Positions 15,746-24,945 are shown, counted from the first letter of the stretch. The stretch is DNA of 64,000 nt from Robertmurraya sp047302285 (GCF_047302285.1 NZ_CP154845.1:248001-312000), one strand, 5' to 3'. Notes: generated by a model from the sequence alone, not told the origin. Program-made: numbers and translations.

Positions 15746-17854
15746 TTATTTTTCAGATGCTTGAGCTTGATCTTTTTCCAGTAATACGATTAGTCCTGGT
15801 AGCAGAACGCCTCGAATTAAGAAAGTATCCAATAAGATCCCAACTGCAACAATGAACCCAAATACAAATAGCAGTTCAACTGGCTGAGTCATAAGGACAG
15901 CGAAGGTTGCTGCTAAAATGAGTCCAGCTGACGAAATCACACCACCCGTGTTGGCTACAGCAATTTCCACTGCTTCTCTGACAGAATGTTTTTTTCGTTC
16001 CTCTTGAAACCGGGAAATAAGCATAATGTTATAGTCAATGCCTAAGGCAACTAAGAACACAAATGAATACAGCGGGACGCGATCACTGATAGAACTGATA
16101 TCAAAGAATAACTGACTTAAGAACGTCCCTAGCCCTAAAGCGGCTAGGAAGGATATTAAAATGGTACCCATCATGTAAAGGGGCATTTTAAATGACCTTG
16201 TTAGGAAAATGAGTAAGACAAAGATGAGAATCGTTTCTAAAACGACAATGAGGATAACATCTCGATCATTGATCTTTCTGTCATCAACCTTTGAAGCGGT
16301 TTCTCCAGCAAAATATAGCTCTCCAGTGACATGACTATCAGATAGGATTTTCTCGCTGTTAGCGATCATTTTTTCCAAGGCATCCATCGAGTTAATACTA
16401 TAGGGATTACCTTCAAACGTTAAATTGTATTGAATGACCTTTTCGTCTTCCGTAACTCCGTTCACACGAACATTGCTAACAAGAGGTTGAGCGGCCAATA
16501 TGGTCTTTAAATTTTCTTCTTTCTCGGCTGTTACAGCTTCTGTTGATTCGAATAAGACGGTCGTGGGCGCAAGGTCTCCTTTTTCAAACTGCTTTTCTAG
16601 AATTTCATAACCTTGACGGGAAGGCATATCTTCTGGAAATGACTTCATCGTGTCGAATTCATATTGTAGGTTGAATATATTGCTTGCAGCTATTATTAAA
16701 ATAATGCTGACAACAGCAACAGAGAGCCGAGGCTTTTTCGTAATAAGCAGCCCAACTTTTCCCCAAAAAGTTTGTCTATCCGTACTTTGCTCTCCTATTT
16801 TAGGAATTCTAGGCCAGAATGATTTTCTTCCGAATAATGTAAATAGGGCAGGAATTAATGTAATGGACGCAATCATGATGATCATCATGGTCGTAGCAAA
16901 AGTCGGTGCAAAATTACGATAGTCCCCTGATTGGGCAAAGAATAAAACAAGCATCGCGGCGAGTACAGTTCCACCAGAGAAAAACACTGGCATGCCCGTT
17001 TCTTTCATTGCTACTTGCATGGCCTCATATTTACTTGCATGTGTTTTCAATTCTTCGCGGTAACGTGAGAAAACGAATAAAGAATAATCAATGACCGCTG
17101 CAAATAAGAGTATGGACATGATCGATACGGTTTGACTACTGATCGCCAAGCCGCCTTTTCCCATGATCCCAAGTGTTTGTGTGACAACTTGATAGACAAA
17201 TACAGCTCCAAGGAGCGGGATAAGGGCTAATAACGGTGAACGGTAGATCACAATCAATAGGATTAAAATGATCCCGACAGTTGAAAAGATAAGAACTAAA
17301 TCGGCGCGGGAAAACAAATCTACGGTATCAGTCGCAATTCCGGCTGGCCCTGTCACATACATTTCTAAATCAGATGAGTCTATTACGATTTGCCTCATTT
17401 GTGTCATTGCCTTTTGCATTTCCTTCGTTTCTAAGGAAGAATCAAAGGTCATCGGAATTAAAGCAGTTGTTTGATCTTCTGAAAAGAATTCAGTTGTTGC
17501 TTGAGGTGGCAGGTATGATAAGGGAACGACTTGTTGCAACCCTGGAATTTTTGCATTTTCGAATTCATCAATAACAGCAGTTAGAACCGGAAGGCTTACT
17601 TTACTGTCCTTTGACTGAAAAACTAAAATGGCAGGGATACCCTCATCGTCTTTAAAATACTTTGCCACTTTTGCTTGAGCGACAACAGATTGAGCGTCTT
17701 CAGGAAGTGTATCTACTTTCGAAACTTGATAATCATGGATGCTAGGTGCAAATAAAGTCAAGGAAACGGTTGCAATAAGCCAAATGGCTAAAGTGATCCA
17801 CATTCCCTTTTTGGTTGTAACACGATCAGTGATCGCTTGTATGAATGTTTTCAT
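15746..17854 (-). CDS. MMPL-family RND-type membrane exporter
   Basis: A 702-residue protein of the MMPL branch of RND transporters, resembling B. subtilis YdfJ. Topology is TM1 at about 15-35, an extracytoplasmic domain of about 130 residues, a bundle of TM2-6, a second extracytoplasmic domain (about 395-530) and TM8-12. Family markers are YRSPLLALIPLLGAVF, the proton-relay segment AAVIDYSLFVFSRYREE in the first half and ALGIDYNIMLISRFQEE in the second, both with the conserved Asp-Tyr. It likely exports lipids or drugs with proton motive force. ATG at 17854 is preceded by GAGAGGAAAGGA. A decayed TetR gene ends just upstream on the same strand; it was probably the repressor of this gene. Confidence 0.9.
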   Translation of the reverse strand: MKTFIQAITDRVTTKKGMWITLAIWLIATVSLTLFAPSIHDYQVSKVDTLPEDAQSVVAQAKVAKYFKDDEGIPAILVFQSKDSKVSLPVLTAVIDEFENAKIPGLQQVVPLSYLPPQATTEFFSEDQTTALIPMTFDSSLETKEMQKAMTQMRQIVIDSSDLEMYVTGPAGIATDTVDLFSRADLVLIFSTVGIILILLIVIYRSPLLALIPLLGAVFVYQVVTQTLGIMGKGGLAISSQTVSIMSILLFAAVIDYSLFVFSRYREELKTHASKYEAMQVAMKETGMPVFFSGGTVLAAMLVLFFAQSGDYRNFAPTFATTMMIIMIASITLIPALFTLFGRKSFWPRIPKIGEQSTDRQTFWGKVGLLITKKPRLSVAVVSIILIIAASNIFNLQYEFDTMKSFPEDMPSRQGYEILEKQFEKGDLAPTTVLFESTEAVTAEKEENLKTILAAQPLVSNVRVNGVTEDEKVIQYNLTFEGNPYSINSMDALEKMIANSEKILSDSHVTGELYFAGETASKVDDRKINDRDVILIVVLETILIFVLLIFLTRSFKMPLYMMGTILISFLAALGLGTFLSQLFFDISSISDRVPLYSFVFLVALGIDYNIMLISRFQEERKKHSVREAVEIAVANTGGVISSAGLILAATFAVLMTQPVELLFVFGFIVAVGILLDTFLIRGVLLPGLIVLLEKDQAQASEK

Positions 17855-17879
17855 CGTATATTCCTTTCCTCTCAAGGCG

Positions 17880-18243
17880 AAGGTCTTCTAGCTTGAAGAA
17901 ATCTTCTTTGATCTTCATGTTTTCGTTAATGGGAATACGCTGTCCAATTTCAATTAACCGTGGAATCGATGGATTTTTAAAAATTAAAAAAGGTTAATTT
18001 TTCGTCAAAGGTAGAATATTGTTCAATTTCCAATAGCTCTACAAGAAAAAGTTTCATTTCATATCTCATAAAATGGATAACTAATTCTTCACGGTTATCA
18101 AAATATTTATAAATAACTCCTCTAGAAATATCCAATCATTCTGCTAAAAGACTAAAATTAAATCCCTCATAACCTTGCTGAAGCAAAATATGTTTTGTTG
18201 CATGTTATAAATCTTCTGTTTAGAATTTACGATCACGTGCCAT
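17880..18243 (-). pseudogene. Degenerate TetR-family regulator
   Basis: Read on the minus strand from ATG at 18243, after GGGGGTGACCC, the frame gives MARDRKF, a stop, TEDL, a stop, HATKHILLQQGYEGFNFSLLAE, a stop, then LDISRGVIYKYFDNREELVIHFM. This is the TetR helix-turn-helix (GYEGF, LA..LDISRG.IY.YF.NREEL) broken by three in-frame stops. After FDEKLTFFNF the frame is lost again and the sequence runs into the MMPL leader, so the ligand-binding half is missing or unrecognisable. It is a dead gene and not a sequencing artefact of one base. The remaining gap to 18467 holds no gene; AT-rich promoter sequence only. Confidence 0.85.
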
Positions 18244-18467
18244 TGGGTCACCCCCTAGCCATTATTATAATGGAATAAAATATACAAAGAAATAATTGTT
18301 TGTTTTTTGTCGTGTTGGACCTAACAGATATAAATCATTAAAGTTGAGTTACTATTAAAAATTGTTGTAGATATTCAATTAAATAAGAGGGTTATTTTAT
18401 TGCTCACGAATTCATCTAGAAAAACAGGTCAAAATAACGGAGAAATCAATTTTTCTAGGGGGTTTAC

Positions 18468-20021
18468 ATGGATAAAAATTTATGGAGAAACCCTGTTTTT
18501 TCAGTATCAGCCGCCGTTATTATGATTATTGTGATCATTGGGGCGATTGTACCTGTGAAATTCGGGGAAGTGGCTGGAAGATTGTTTAATTTTACAACGG
18601 TCAATTTCGGCTGGTTTTATCTTCTTGCTGTCTTTATCCTCATTATTTTCTTAATAGGATTGGCTTTTAGCAAATATGGAGGAATTCGTTTAGGGGGAGA
18701 GGAAGAGCGACCTGAATTTTCATTTTTCACATGGATTGGCATGTTGTTCTCGGCTGGATTTGGGGCAGGTCTCGTCTTTTGGGGTGTAGCTGAGCCGATG
18801 AGTCATTTTTTTAATACTCCTTTTGCTGGCGTAGAGCCTCAAACCGAGGAGGCTGCTAGAATTGCGATGGGCTATTCTTTTTTTCATTGGGGCATTAGTC
18901 AGTGGTCTGTATTTGCCATTGTTGGACTTGTAATCGGTTTTCTCCAGTTTCGTAAAAATAAAAATGGGCTAGTTTCCACTGCTCTTGAACCGGTTGTCGG
19001 GGACAAGCCGATTGTAAAAAGCTCCATTGATACGCTATCTGTTATAGCTACGGTCATGGGGATTGCAACATCCTTAGGGCTAGGTGTCCTGCAAATGGCT
19101 GGTGGACTTCACAGTGTATGGGGGACAGGCAATTCTTTTATAACTCAATTGATTATTATCTTTATCATTTTTGTCGCTTATATGTTATCTTCTACAACTG
19201 GATTGGATAAGGGCATTCGGTTTTTGAGCAACTTGAACTTAGGACTTGCTATTCTTCTTCTCGCATTTGTTTTAATTACAGGCCCAACAGTGATGATTTT
19301 AGAAAGCTTTACATTAGCGATTGGCGATTATTTTGCCAATTTTATTCAATATAGTTTGCGTCTGCAGCCATATAAGGGCGGAACATGGGTCCGTGATTGG
19401 ACGATTTTCTATTGGGCTTGGGCGATTGCATGGTCTCCGTATGTAGGAGCGTTCGTGGCTCGTGTCTCCAGAGGAAGAACCATTCGAGAGTATATTATGG
19501 GGGTAATGATTATCCCGCCTTTAATTGCTTGTCTTTGGATTGCTGCTTTCGGTGGGACGGCTCTTTGGAATGATTTAAATGCTCAGGCAGGGATAGCAGA
19601 GGCAGTTAATGCGGATATTACAACAGCTTTGTTTACGACCTTTAACCAATTGCCATTATCAACTGTAATGTCAATTCTTGCGATTCTATTGATCTTTACC
19701 TTTTTAGTGACATCAGCCGATTCAGCTACTTATATTCTATCGAGTATGACGACATCTGGCAGCTTGCATCCTCCGCAAGTCGCAAAGTTTATATGGGGAT
19801 TTCTGATGTCAGCGATTGCTACGGTTTTGCTATATGCAGGGGGACTTGAAGCCCTACAAACGGCTTCATTGATTGCAGCCCTCCCGTTTACGGTTTTATT
19901 ATTAATGTTAACGATAGCTATTGTGAAATTGTTGAAGCATGAACCACTCCCCATTCGGAAAGCTGATTTAAGACGCTTTCGACGACTTGAAAAGGCAGTG
20001 AGTAAAAAGAATAAGACGTAG
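18468..20021 (+). CDS. BCCT-family glycine betaine/choline-type transporter
   Basis: A 517-residue sodium-coupled osmolyte transporter of the BCCT family (OpuD/BetP type). Twelve membrane segments are visible with short tails. Marker blocks: WIGMLFSAGFGAGLVFWGVAEP (the glycine-rich unwound TM3 region, here GFGAG instead of the common GMGIG), HWGISQWSVFAIVGLVIGF, and the substrate box FYWAWAIAWSPYVGAFVARVSRGRTIRE. The aromatic Trp residues of the binding site are present. ATG at 18468 follows CTAGGGGGTTTAC. Substrate among betaine, carnitine, choline or ectoine cannot be fixed. The Ehu ectoine importer 1.7 kb away makes an osmoprotection neighbourhood. Confidence 0.9.
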   Translation: MDKNLWRNPVFSVSAAVIMIIVIIGAIVPVKFGEVAGRLFNFTTVNFGWFYLLAVFILIIFLIGLAFSKYGGIRLGGEEERPEFSFFTWIGMLFSAGFGAGLVFWGVAEPMSHFFNTPFAGVEPQTEEAARIAMGYSFFHWGISQWSVFAIVGLVIGFLQFRKNKNGLVSTALEPVVGDKPIVKSSIDTLSVIATVMGIATSLGLGVLQMAGGLHSVWGTGNSFITQLIIIFIIFVAYMLSSTTGLDKGIRFLSNLNLGLAILLLAFVLITGPTVMILESFTLAIGDYFANFIQYSLRLQPYKGGTWVRDWTIFYWAWAIAWSPYVGAFVARVSRGRTIREYIMGVMIIPPLIACLWIAAFGGTALWNDLNAQAGIAEAVNADITTALFTTFNQLPLSTVMSILAILLIFTFLVTSADSATYILSSMTTSGSLHPPQVAKFIWGFLMSAIATVLLYAGGLEALQTASLIAALPFTVLLLMLTIAIVKLLKHEPLPIRKADLRRFRRLEKAVSKKNKT

Positions 20022-20028
20022 TGAAAAA

Positions 20029-20062
20029 GGTCATGTTGAGAATTATTCAACATGACTCTTTT
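20029..20062. terminator. Terminator between BCCT and MFS genes
   Basis: GTCATGTTGA (20030-20039) pairs with TCAACATGAC (20047-20056), followed by TCTTTTAT; A-run upstream. It separates convergent genes. Confidence 0.88.
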
Positions 20063-20066
20063 ATCT

Positions 20067-21242
20067 TTACCCTTGCTCCTCAATCACAAGACTCTTTTGT
20101 TTATTTGCATACATGTAAAAAATGAAGATTGCAATAATTGATAAAACGATCCCACTCAAATAGGGCAGTCCAATGGAGATGGAGAAGAGCCATCCTCCTA
20201 ACGGTGGTCCAATAATTCTACCGAGTGAATCGAAGGAGGAAAGCATGCCAGTGGTGCTCCCGTGACCAGTACTTGATTTTTTCGTAAGTAATGAGGATAC
20301 TCCTGGTCGGATAAGTCCATTTCCTACGCCGAACACTGTTAAATAAAGAGCGGCTGTCCAAAAGGAATTGGAAAGGAGAATAAGTCCGAATCCAATTGCA
20401 GAAATAAAGATGCCCATTTGAATAACTGGTCCTTCACCATAGCGTTTCGTAAGTCTTCCGATTAAACCACCTTGGACGAATGCCTGAGCTAGTCCCATAA
20501 TCATAAAAATGTATCCGAGCTTGACGGCATCCAGCCCAGCCTTTACAGCTGCAAAATACGCAAAAGTCGCTTCTAGGCCTGCTAGTGAAATCGAGACAAA
20601 TAGCTGTAAAAAAAAGAGCATCGAGACAGGGCTGCTTACCGCTTCCTTCCACGGAGTCTTTCGTTTAGAGGTGTGCTTGCGCTCTTCGATTTGTAAGGAT
20701 TCTTTTAAAATAAAGAAAACTAAAAAGAAAGTGAAAAGTGAAGAAGCCGCAGCAATATAAAAAGGAAGGCTTAATGCGATTTCGGAAAAGACTCCACCAA
20801 CAGCAGGACCGAAGATAAAACCAAGTCCAGTGGCCGCTCCAATTAGGCCCATTCCCTTTCCTCTATTCTCCTCAGACGTAATATCTGCTACATAAGCCAT
20901 GACCGTAGGCATGTTAGCAGAGGAAAGGAAACCTCCAAGAATTCGCGCTAAAAAAAGCATCCATAGCTGATGAGAGATAGCCATTAGAAAAAAGGATAAT
21001 GCTAACCCCAATATTCCGATCATGATGACAGGCTTTCGACCGATACGATCAGAGATCCGACCCCACATTGGTGCAAAAAGAAACTGCATAATCGAATAAA
21101 CGGCCATCAATAACCCGAGTTCAGTAGGGGATGCCCCGATATTCTCTGCGTAAAAAGGAAGTACGGGGATAATAATGCCAAAACCGACCATCACTAAAAA
21201 CATAACGATAAATAAAATAGGTAACGCTTTCTTAGATTCCAA
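20067..21242 (-). CDS. MFS multidrug-type exporter
   Basis: A 391-residue MFS protein of the DHA1 drug exporter group, with 12 membrane segments. The N-terminal signature MVGFGIIIPVLPFYAENIGASPTELG, the motif A loop GRISDRIGRKPVIMIG, and the antiporter motif C-like GPAVGGVFSE after TM5 are visible. It resembles the TetA/NorA/YttB type of Bacillus; substrate unknown. The start is TTG at 21242, since CGGAGTG lies about 9 bases upstream and there is no nearby ATG. It is divergent from ehuB across a 482-base gap. Confidence 0.87.
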   Translation of the reverse strand: MESKKALPILFIVMFLVMVGFGIIIPVLPFYAENIGASPTELGLLMAVYSIMQFLFAPMWGRISDRIGRKPVIMIGILGLALSFFLMAISHQLWMLFLARILGGFLSSANMPTVMAYVADITSEENRGKGMGLIGAATGLGFIFGPAVGGVFSEIALSLPFYIAAASSLFTFFLVFFILKESLQIEERKHTSKRKTPWKEAVSSPVSMLFFLQLFVSISLAGLEATFAYFAAVKAGLDAVKLGYIFMIMGLAQAFVQGGLIGRLTKRYGEGPVIQMGIFISAIGFGLILLSNSFWTAALYLTVFGVGNGLIRPGVSSLLTKKSSTGHGSTTGMLSSFDSLGRIIGPPLGGWLFSISIGLPYLSGIVLSIIAIFIFYMYANKQKSLVIEEQG

Positions 21243-21474
21243 AAAATTTCACTCCGAGCATTCTTTAATGATGTTTAACTTGATACGTAAGTCGACAATG
21301 TAATTAATACTTGAGTTTTTCTAATAAAAAAACCTGCAAAAAATAATGTTCAATAAATTATACCATTGTGAAGGTGGAAAAAAGAAATTCAATTATGAAC
21401 ACTTTTTTTGAGTAGGGAAAAATGTCATGGAAACGATAGGAAAAAGGTAACGTTTTCAATTCTCTTTGGTAGGA

Positions 21475-21570
21475 TGTTAGAGGATCTGCTAACATTTATA
21501 AGAATGTTTCCATTATGAAACAGCTCTCGCTAGTTGAAGCTTGAATATCCGGAATATTCATGAAATATCC
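21475..21570. promoter_or_regulatory. Inverted repeats upstream of ehuB
   Basis: Within the 482-base gap, TGTTAG/CTAACA (21475-21494) forms a short hairpin, and TGAATAT-CCGGA-ATATTCA (21542-21560) is a 19-base inverted repeat followed at once by a third similar half site, TGAAATATCC. These are candidate operators for the ehu operon. Upstream, at about 21428-21457, two sequences resemble cre sites with one or two mismatches. No gene is seen in the gap. Confidence 0.4.
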
Positions 21571-21724
21571 AATTTGTACGACATTTTCTTTTCCCTTAGA
21601 CTAGTTATATGCCGCTTTCATACTTGTTTCCTCAGTTTAACTTCGATAATTTCCATATTTAACGCTTATTGAAGCAGAATCTACCAATCTTAAACTATTT
21701 CAACATTATTAGGGGGTTTGATCA

Positions 21725-22600
21725 TTGAAGAAATTTTATACAAGAATAGTCATATGTCTTTTGATGCTGAGCGTAGTTGCTTGCTCATCAACGTCATCAG
21801 GATCTGAAGGAGATATGTCTACACTGGAAAAGGTAAAAGAAGAAGGTAAAATTACAGTGGGATTTTCTGGAGAAGTCCCGTACGCATATGAAGATGAAAA
21901 TGGCAATTTAACAGGGCAATCGGTTGAAGTGGCAAGAACGGTTTTTGAAAAGCTAGGCATTGAGGAAATGGATGGGAAGTTAACGAAGTTTGGCTCTCTC
22001 ATACCAGGACTGCAGTCAGGAAACTTTGATGTCATTACGGCTGGCATGTACATAACACCTGATCGTTGTAAGCAAATTGATTTTGGAGAACCTGAGTATA
22101 GTATTGGAGAGGCTCTAGCTGTACAAAAGGATAACCCACATAATCTACATAGCTATGAAGATATCGCAAACAATCCAGATGTCAAAATTTCTGTGATGAA
22201 CGGAGCGATTGAAATCGACTATTTAAAAGCAGCAGGTGTGTCAGAAGACCAAATGGAAATCGTTCAGGATATTCCTTCCAATATTGCGGCGCTTGAATCA
22301 GGACGAGTGGATGCAATTACGATGACAGGACCAACATTGGAATCAGCTCTTGAAACGGCGAATGCAAAAAATATTGATCGAGTTGAGGAGTTTTCACAGC
22401 CGATAGTAGACGGAGAGAGTGTTCGTGGCTATGGTGCGGCAGGCTTTGCGATTGAAGATGATGAACTGAGAGAAGCTTATAATGAAGCACTTCAAGAATT
22501 AAAGGATTCAGGAGAATTACTAGAAATTATAAGTAAATTTGGATTTACAGAAGCGGACCTACCAGGAGATATGACAGCACAACAACTTTGTGAAGGCTAA
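21725..22600 (+). CDS. ehuB: Ectoine/hydroxyectoine ABC transporter, binding lipoprotein EhuB
   Basis: A 291-residue substrate-binding protein. Its signal peptide ends in the lipobox SVVAC with Cys20 lipidated. The mature part is a family 3 (glutamine-type) binding protein, but the blocks KEEGKITVGFSGEVPYAYED, FGSLIPGLQSG, AGMYITPDRC, LHSYEDIANNPDVK and the C-terminal EADLPGDMTAQQLCEG are those of EhuB rather than amino acid binders. It captures ectoine and hydroxyectoine outside the membrane. TTG start at 21725 follows AGGGGG. It heads ehuBCDA, and a hairpin after it probably reduces downstream expression relative to the binding protein. Confidence 0.88.
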   Translation: MKKFYTRIVICLLMLSVVACSSTSSGSEGDMSTLEKVKEEGKITVGFSGEVPYAYEDENGNLTGQSVEVARTVFEKLGIEEMDGKLTKFGSLIPGLQSGNFDVITAGMYITPDRCKQIDFGEPEYSIGEALAVQKDNPHNLHSYEDIANNPDVKISVMNGAIEIDYLKAAGVSEDQMEIVQDIPSNIAALESGRVDAITMTGPTLESALETANAKNIDRVEEFSQPIVDGESVRGYGAAGFAIEDDELREAYNEALQELKDSGELLEIISKFGFTEADLPGDMTAQQLCEG

Positions 22601-22613
22601 GATCTGATCCATC

Positions 22614-22645
22614 AACAGGCGCTCGTAGTGAGTGCCTGTTTTTGG
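22614..22645 (+). terminator. Attenuating hairpin between ehuB and ehuC
   Basis: AACAGGCGCTC (22614-22624) pairs with GAGTGCCTGTT (22630-22640) around GTAGT, followed by TTT. Located between binding protein and permease of one operon, it fits partial termination giving excess binding protein. A second TAACAGGTTTTT follows. Confidence 0.75.
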
Positions 22646-22698
22646 ATAACAGGTTTTTAGAGTAGAAACGAACTAGAGAAGAAAGGATGTGAGGGTGA

Positions 22699-23355
22699 AT
22701 GAGTGCTTATTTAGATATCATTCCGAAAATTCTCCCCGGAGTAATTGTCACCATTGAAATTTTACTAGCCGCTTCATGCCTTGCCATTGTCGTGGCGTTT
22801 ATTGCAGGGCTAGGAAGAATATCAAGATTTGCGATGATAAGGCGAATTACTGCTGTCTATGTGGAACTATTTAGAGGTACATCACTACTCGTACAACTCT
22901 TTTGGATTTTCTTTGCCTTACCAGCTTTCGGATTTCAATTTACTCCATTTTTAGCAGGAGTGGTGGCCCTTGGTCTTAACTATGGGGCCTATGGTTCGGA
23001 AATTGTAAGGGGGGCAATCACGGCCATTCCTCAAGGTCAAACGGAGGCATCGATCGCTTTAAACATGACGAGATGGCAAAGAATGAGGTTAGTCATCTTG
23101 CCACAGGCCATTCGCATGATGCTCCCTGGATTCGGGAATACCCTAATTGAACTCTTAAAAGGAACTTCCTTAGTATCCCTTATCACACTGACTGATTTAA
23201 CCTACAAAGGGCTAATCCTACAAAATACGAATCTTAGCTATACATTCCCTGTCTTTATTGTTTTATTAGTGTTGTACTTTATTATTGCCTTACCTCTCAT
23301 AATTGGGGTGCGTAAATTGGAGAAGAATGCATCGAGAGGAGTGGTTAGAGCATGA
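22699..23355 (+). CDS. ehuC: Ectoine/hydroxyectoine ABC transporter permease EhuC
   Basis: A 218-residue inner-membrane permease of the HisMQ type with five membrane segments. The N-terminal TM with PGVIVTIEILLAASCLAIVVAF, the motif VELFRGTSLLVQLFWIFFALP and the cytoplasmic EAA-like loop EASIALNMTRWQRMRLVILPQAIRMMLPGFGN, which contacts the ATPase, are present. It pairs with EhuD to form the translocation path. ATG at 22699 follows AGGATGTGAGGGTGA. Its stop codon overlaps the ehuD start by four bases (ATGA), so translation is coupled. Assignment to Ehu instead of a generic amino acid system rests on gene order and on ehuB. Confidence 0.85.
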   Translation: MSAYLDIIPKILPGVIVTIEILLAASCLAIVVAFIAGLGRISRFAMIRRITAVYVELFRGTSLLVQLFWIFFALPAFGFQFTPFLAGVVALGLNYGAYGSEIVRGAITAIPQGQTEASIALNMTRWQRMRLVILPQAIRMMLPGFGNTLIELLKGTSLVSLITLTDLTYKGLILQNTNLSYTFPVFIVLLVLYFIIALPLIIGVRKLEKNASRGVVRA

Positions 23356-24032
23356 CCTGGGATTGGGACTTTGCATTTCAAGTATTCCCCGAAATTGCTT
23401 CTGCGATATGGCTTGTCATTGGCATTACATTTGGTGCTTATATCTTTTCTCTTATATTTGGATTGGTCTTAACATTTGCGAGGAGATCGAAATTTAAGCT
23501 ACTGTCGCTTACTACCTATGGATTTATTGAATTTGTAAGAAGTACTCCGCCATTAGTGCAATTATTTTTCGTATTCTTTGCTCTTCCTGCGCTTGGTATT
23601 TCCTTTGATAAATATACTGCGGGCATTCTGACTCTAGGAATCCACTATAGTACATATTTATCAGAGGTATATCGTTCAGGCATTGAGGCAGTACCTAAGG
23701 GACAATGGGAGGCTGCGAAGGCAATGAACTTCACAAAGACCCATACTTGGTTCAAAGTTATTCTTCCTCAAGCGATCCCACCTGTTATCCCGATGATGGG
23801 GAACTATTTACTCGTGCTTTTTAAGGAAACGCCTATTTTGATGGCGATCGGTGTTGGTGAATTTTTGCAAGAGGCACAGTTAATTGGCGCAGCTCATTTT
23901 AAATATTTAGAGCCGATCACCATTGTCGGAGTATTGTTCTTATTGCTAAGTTATCCTTCTGCATTATTGATTAACAAGCTCGAAAAGAGGGCGAAACTGG
24001 GCTTCGGTGCAAGAAAAGAATTGAAAGGATGA
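23352..24032 (+). CDS. ehuD: Ectoine/hydroxyectoine ABC transporter permease EhuD
   Basis: A 226-residue HisMQ-type permease, the second membrane subunit. Marker blocks are FIEFVRSTPPLVQLFFVFFALPALG and the ATPase-coupling loop GQWEAAKAMNFTKTHTWFKVILPQAIPPVIPMMGN. Five membrane segments are apparent, beginning with VFPEIASAIWLVIGITFGAYIF. ATG at 23352 overlaps the ehuC stop. The C-terminus is basic (KRAKLGFGARKELKG), normal for a cytoplasmic end. ehuA starts 6 bases later. Confidence 0.85.
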   Translation: MTWDWDFAFQVFPEIASAIWLVIGITFGAYIFSLIFGLVLTFARRSKFKLLSLTTYGFIEFVRSTPPLVQLFFVFFALPALGISFDKYTAGILTLGIHYSTYLSEVYRSGIEAVPKGQWEAAKAMNFTKTHTWFKVILPQAIPPVIPMMGNYLLVLFKETPILMAIGVGEFLQEAQLIGAAHFKYLEPITIVGVLFLLLSYPSALLINKLEKRAKLGFGARKELKG

Positions 24033-24038
24033 TGGGAA

Positions 24039-24869
24039 ATGAGTGCGATTGAAAAAGAGTTAATGATAGAGGAGCCGATAAGTGAGAAGGCAGAATCCTT
24101 GGTTCAGTATGAACAGGTAACGAAAAGCTTTGGAAACATAGAAGTACTAAAAGGCGTCGATTTACAAATCAGCTTTGGTGAAAAAGTGGCTCTTATTGGT
24201 CCGAGTGGGTCGGGGAAAACAACGATCATTCGCATGTTAATGACACTGGAAAAACCAACATCAGGAATCATTAAAATGAATGGAGAGCCATTATGGCATA
24301 AGGAAGGAAGCGATGGAAAACTGGTTCCTGCAGATGAAAAACATTTGCGGAAAATGCGCTCTGATATTGGAATGGTTTTTCAGCATTTTAATCTATTTCC
24401 TCATATGACGATTTTACGAAATGTAACAGAAGCGCCCATTCACGTCCTTGGTCTGTCCAAAGAGGAGGCAAGAGAACGAGCCATTGATATGCTTGAAAAG
24501 GTGGGGTTAGGAGATAAACTAGATGCGTATCCGGAGCAACTCTCAGGAGGGCAAAAACAGCGGGTGGCAATCGCACGTGCAGTCGTTATGCACCCAAAGG
24601 TGATGTTATTTGATGAAGTCACATCTGCTCTTGACCCAGAATTAGTCGGCGAAGTTCTTCAGGTCATTAAAGATTTAGCACAGGAGACAGATATGGCCAT
24701 GATTCTCGTAACACATGAGATGGATTTTGCGAGAGATGTAGCAGATCGAATTGTGTTTCTTCACGATGGGCAAATTGAAGAGCAAGGAAGCCCAAAAGAA
24801 ATTCTCGAAAATCCAAAAAGCGAAAGACTACAAGCTTTCTTGCAGAGATTTCGAAGTACAGGATTTTAA
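24039..24869 (+). CDS. ehuA: Ectoine/hydroxyectoine ABC transporter ATPase EhuA
   Basis: A 276-residue ABC ATPase that powers EhuCD. Walker A GPSGSGKTT, Q-loop MVFQHFNLFPHMT, signature LSGGQKQRVAIARA, Walker B VMLFDEVTSALDPE and the H-loop VTHEMDF are all intact. The insertion GEPLWHKEGSDGKLVPADEKHLRKMR between Walker A and the Q-loop is typical of EhuA and longer than in generic glutamine transporters. An N-terminal extension of about 20 residues (MSAIEKELMIEEPISEKAES) precedes the domain. Last gene of ehuBCDA; a strong terminator follows. No ectoine degradation genes follow, so uptake for osmoprotection is as likely as catabolism. Confidence 0.87.
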   Translation: MSAIEKELMIEEPISEKAESLVQYEQVTKSFGNIEVLKGVDLQISFGEKVALIGPSGSGKTTIIRMLMTLEKPTSGIIKMNGEPLWHKEGSDGKLVPADEKHLRKMRSDIGMVFQHFNLFPHMTILRNVTEAPIHVLGLSKEEARERAIDMLEKVGLGDKLDAYPEQLSGGQKQRVAIARAVVMHPKVMLFDEVTSALDPELVGEVLQVIKDLAQETDMAMILVTHEMDFARDVADRIVFLHDGQIEEQGSPKEILENPKSERLQAFLQRFRSTGF

Positions 24870-24909
24870 AAAAATTGCTCTATATCGGTTTAGTGTTATG
24901 CAAATTTTA

Positions 24910-24945
24910 AGGGAGACCTATTCGGAAAGGTTTCCCTATTTATTT
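24910..24945 (+). terminator. Terminator after ehuA
   Basis: AGGGAGACCT (24910-24919) pairs with AGGTTTCCCT (24928-24937, one G-T pair), followed by ATTTATTTT. It lies about 40 bases after the ehuA stop. Confidence 0.88.

Noticed and set aside
21725..24869. Generic glutamine/amino acid ABC transporter
   Set aside because: Gene order B-C-D-A, the EhuB-specific blocks including the C-terminal EADLPGDMTAQQLC and the long EhuA insertion favour ectoine/hydroxyectoine.
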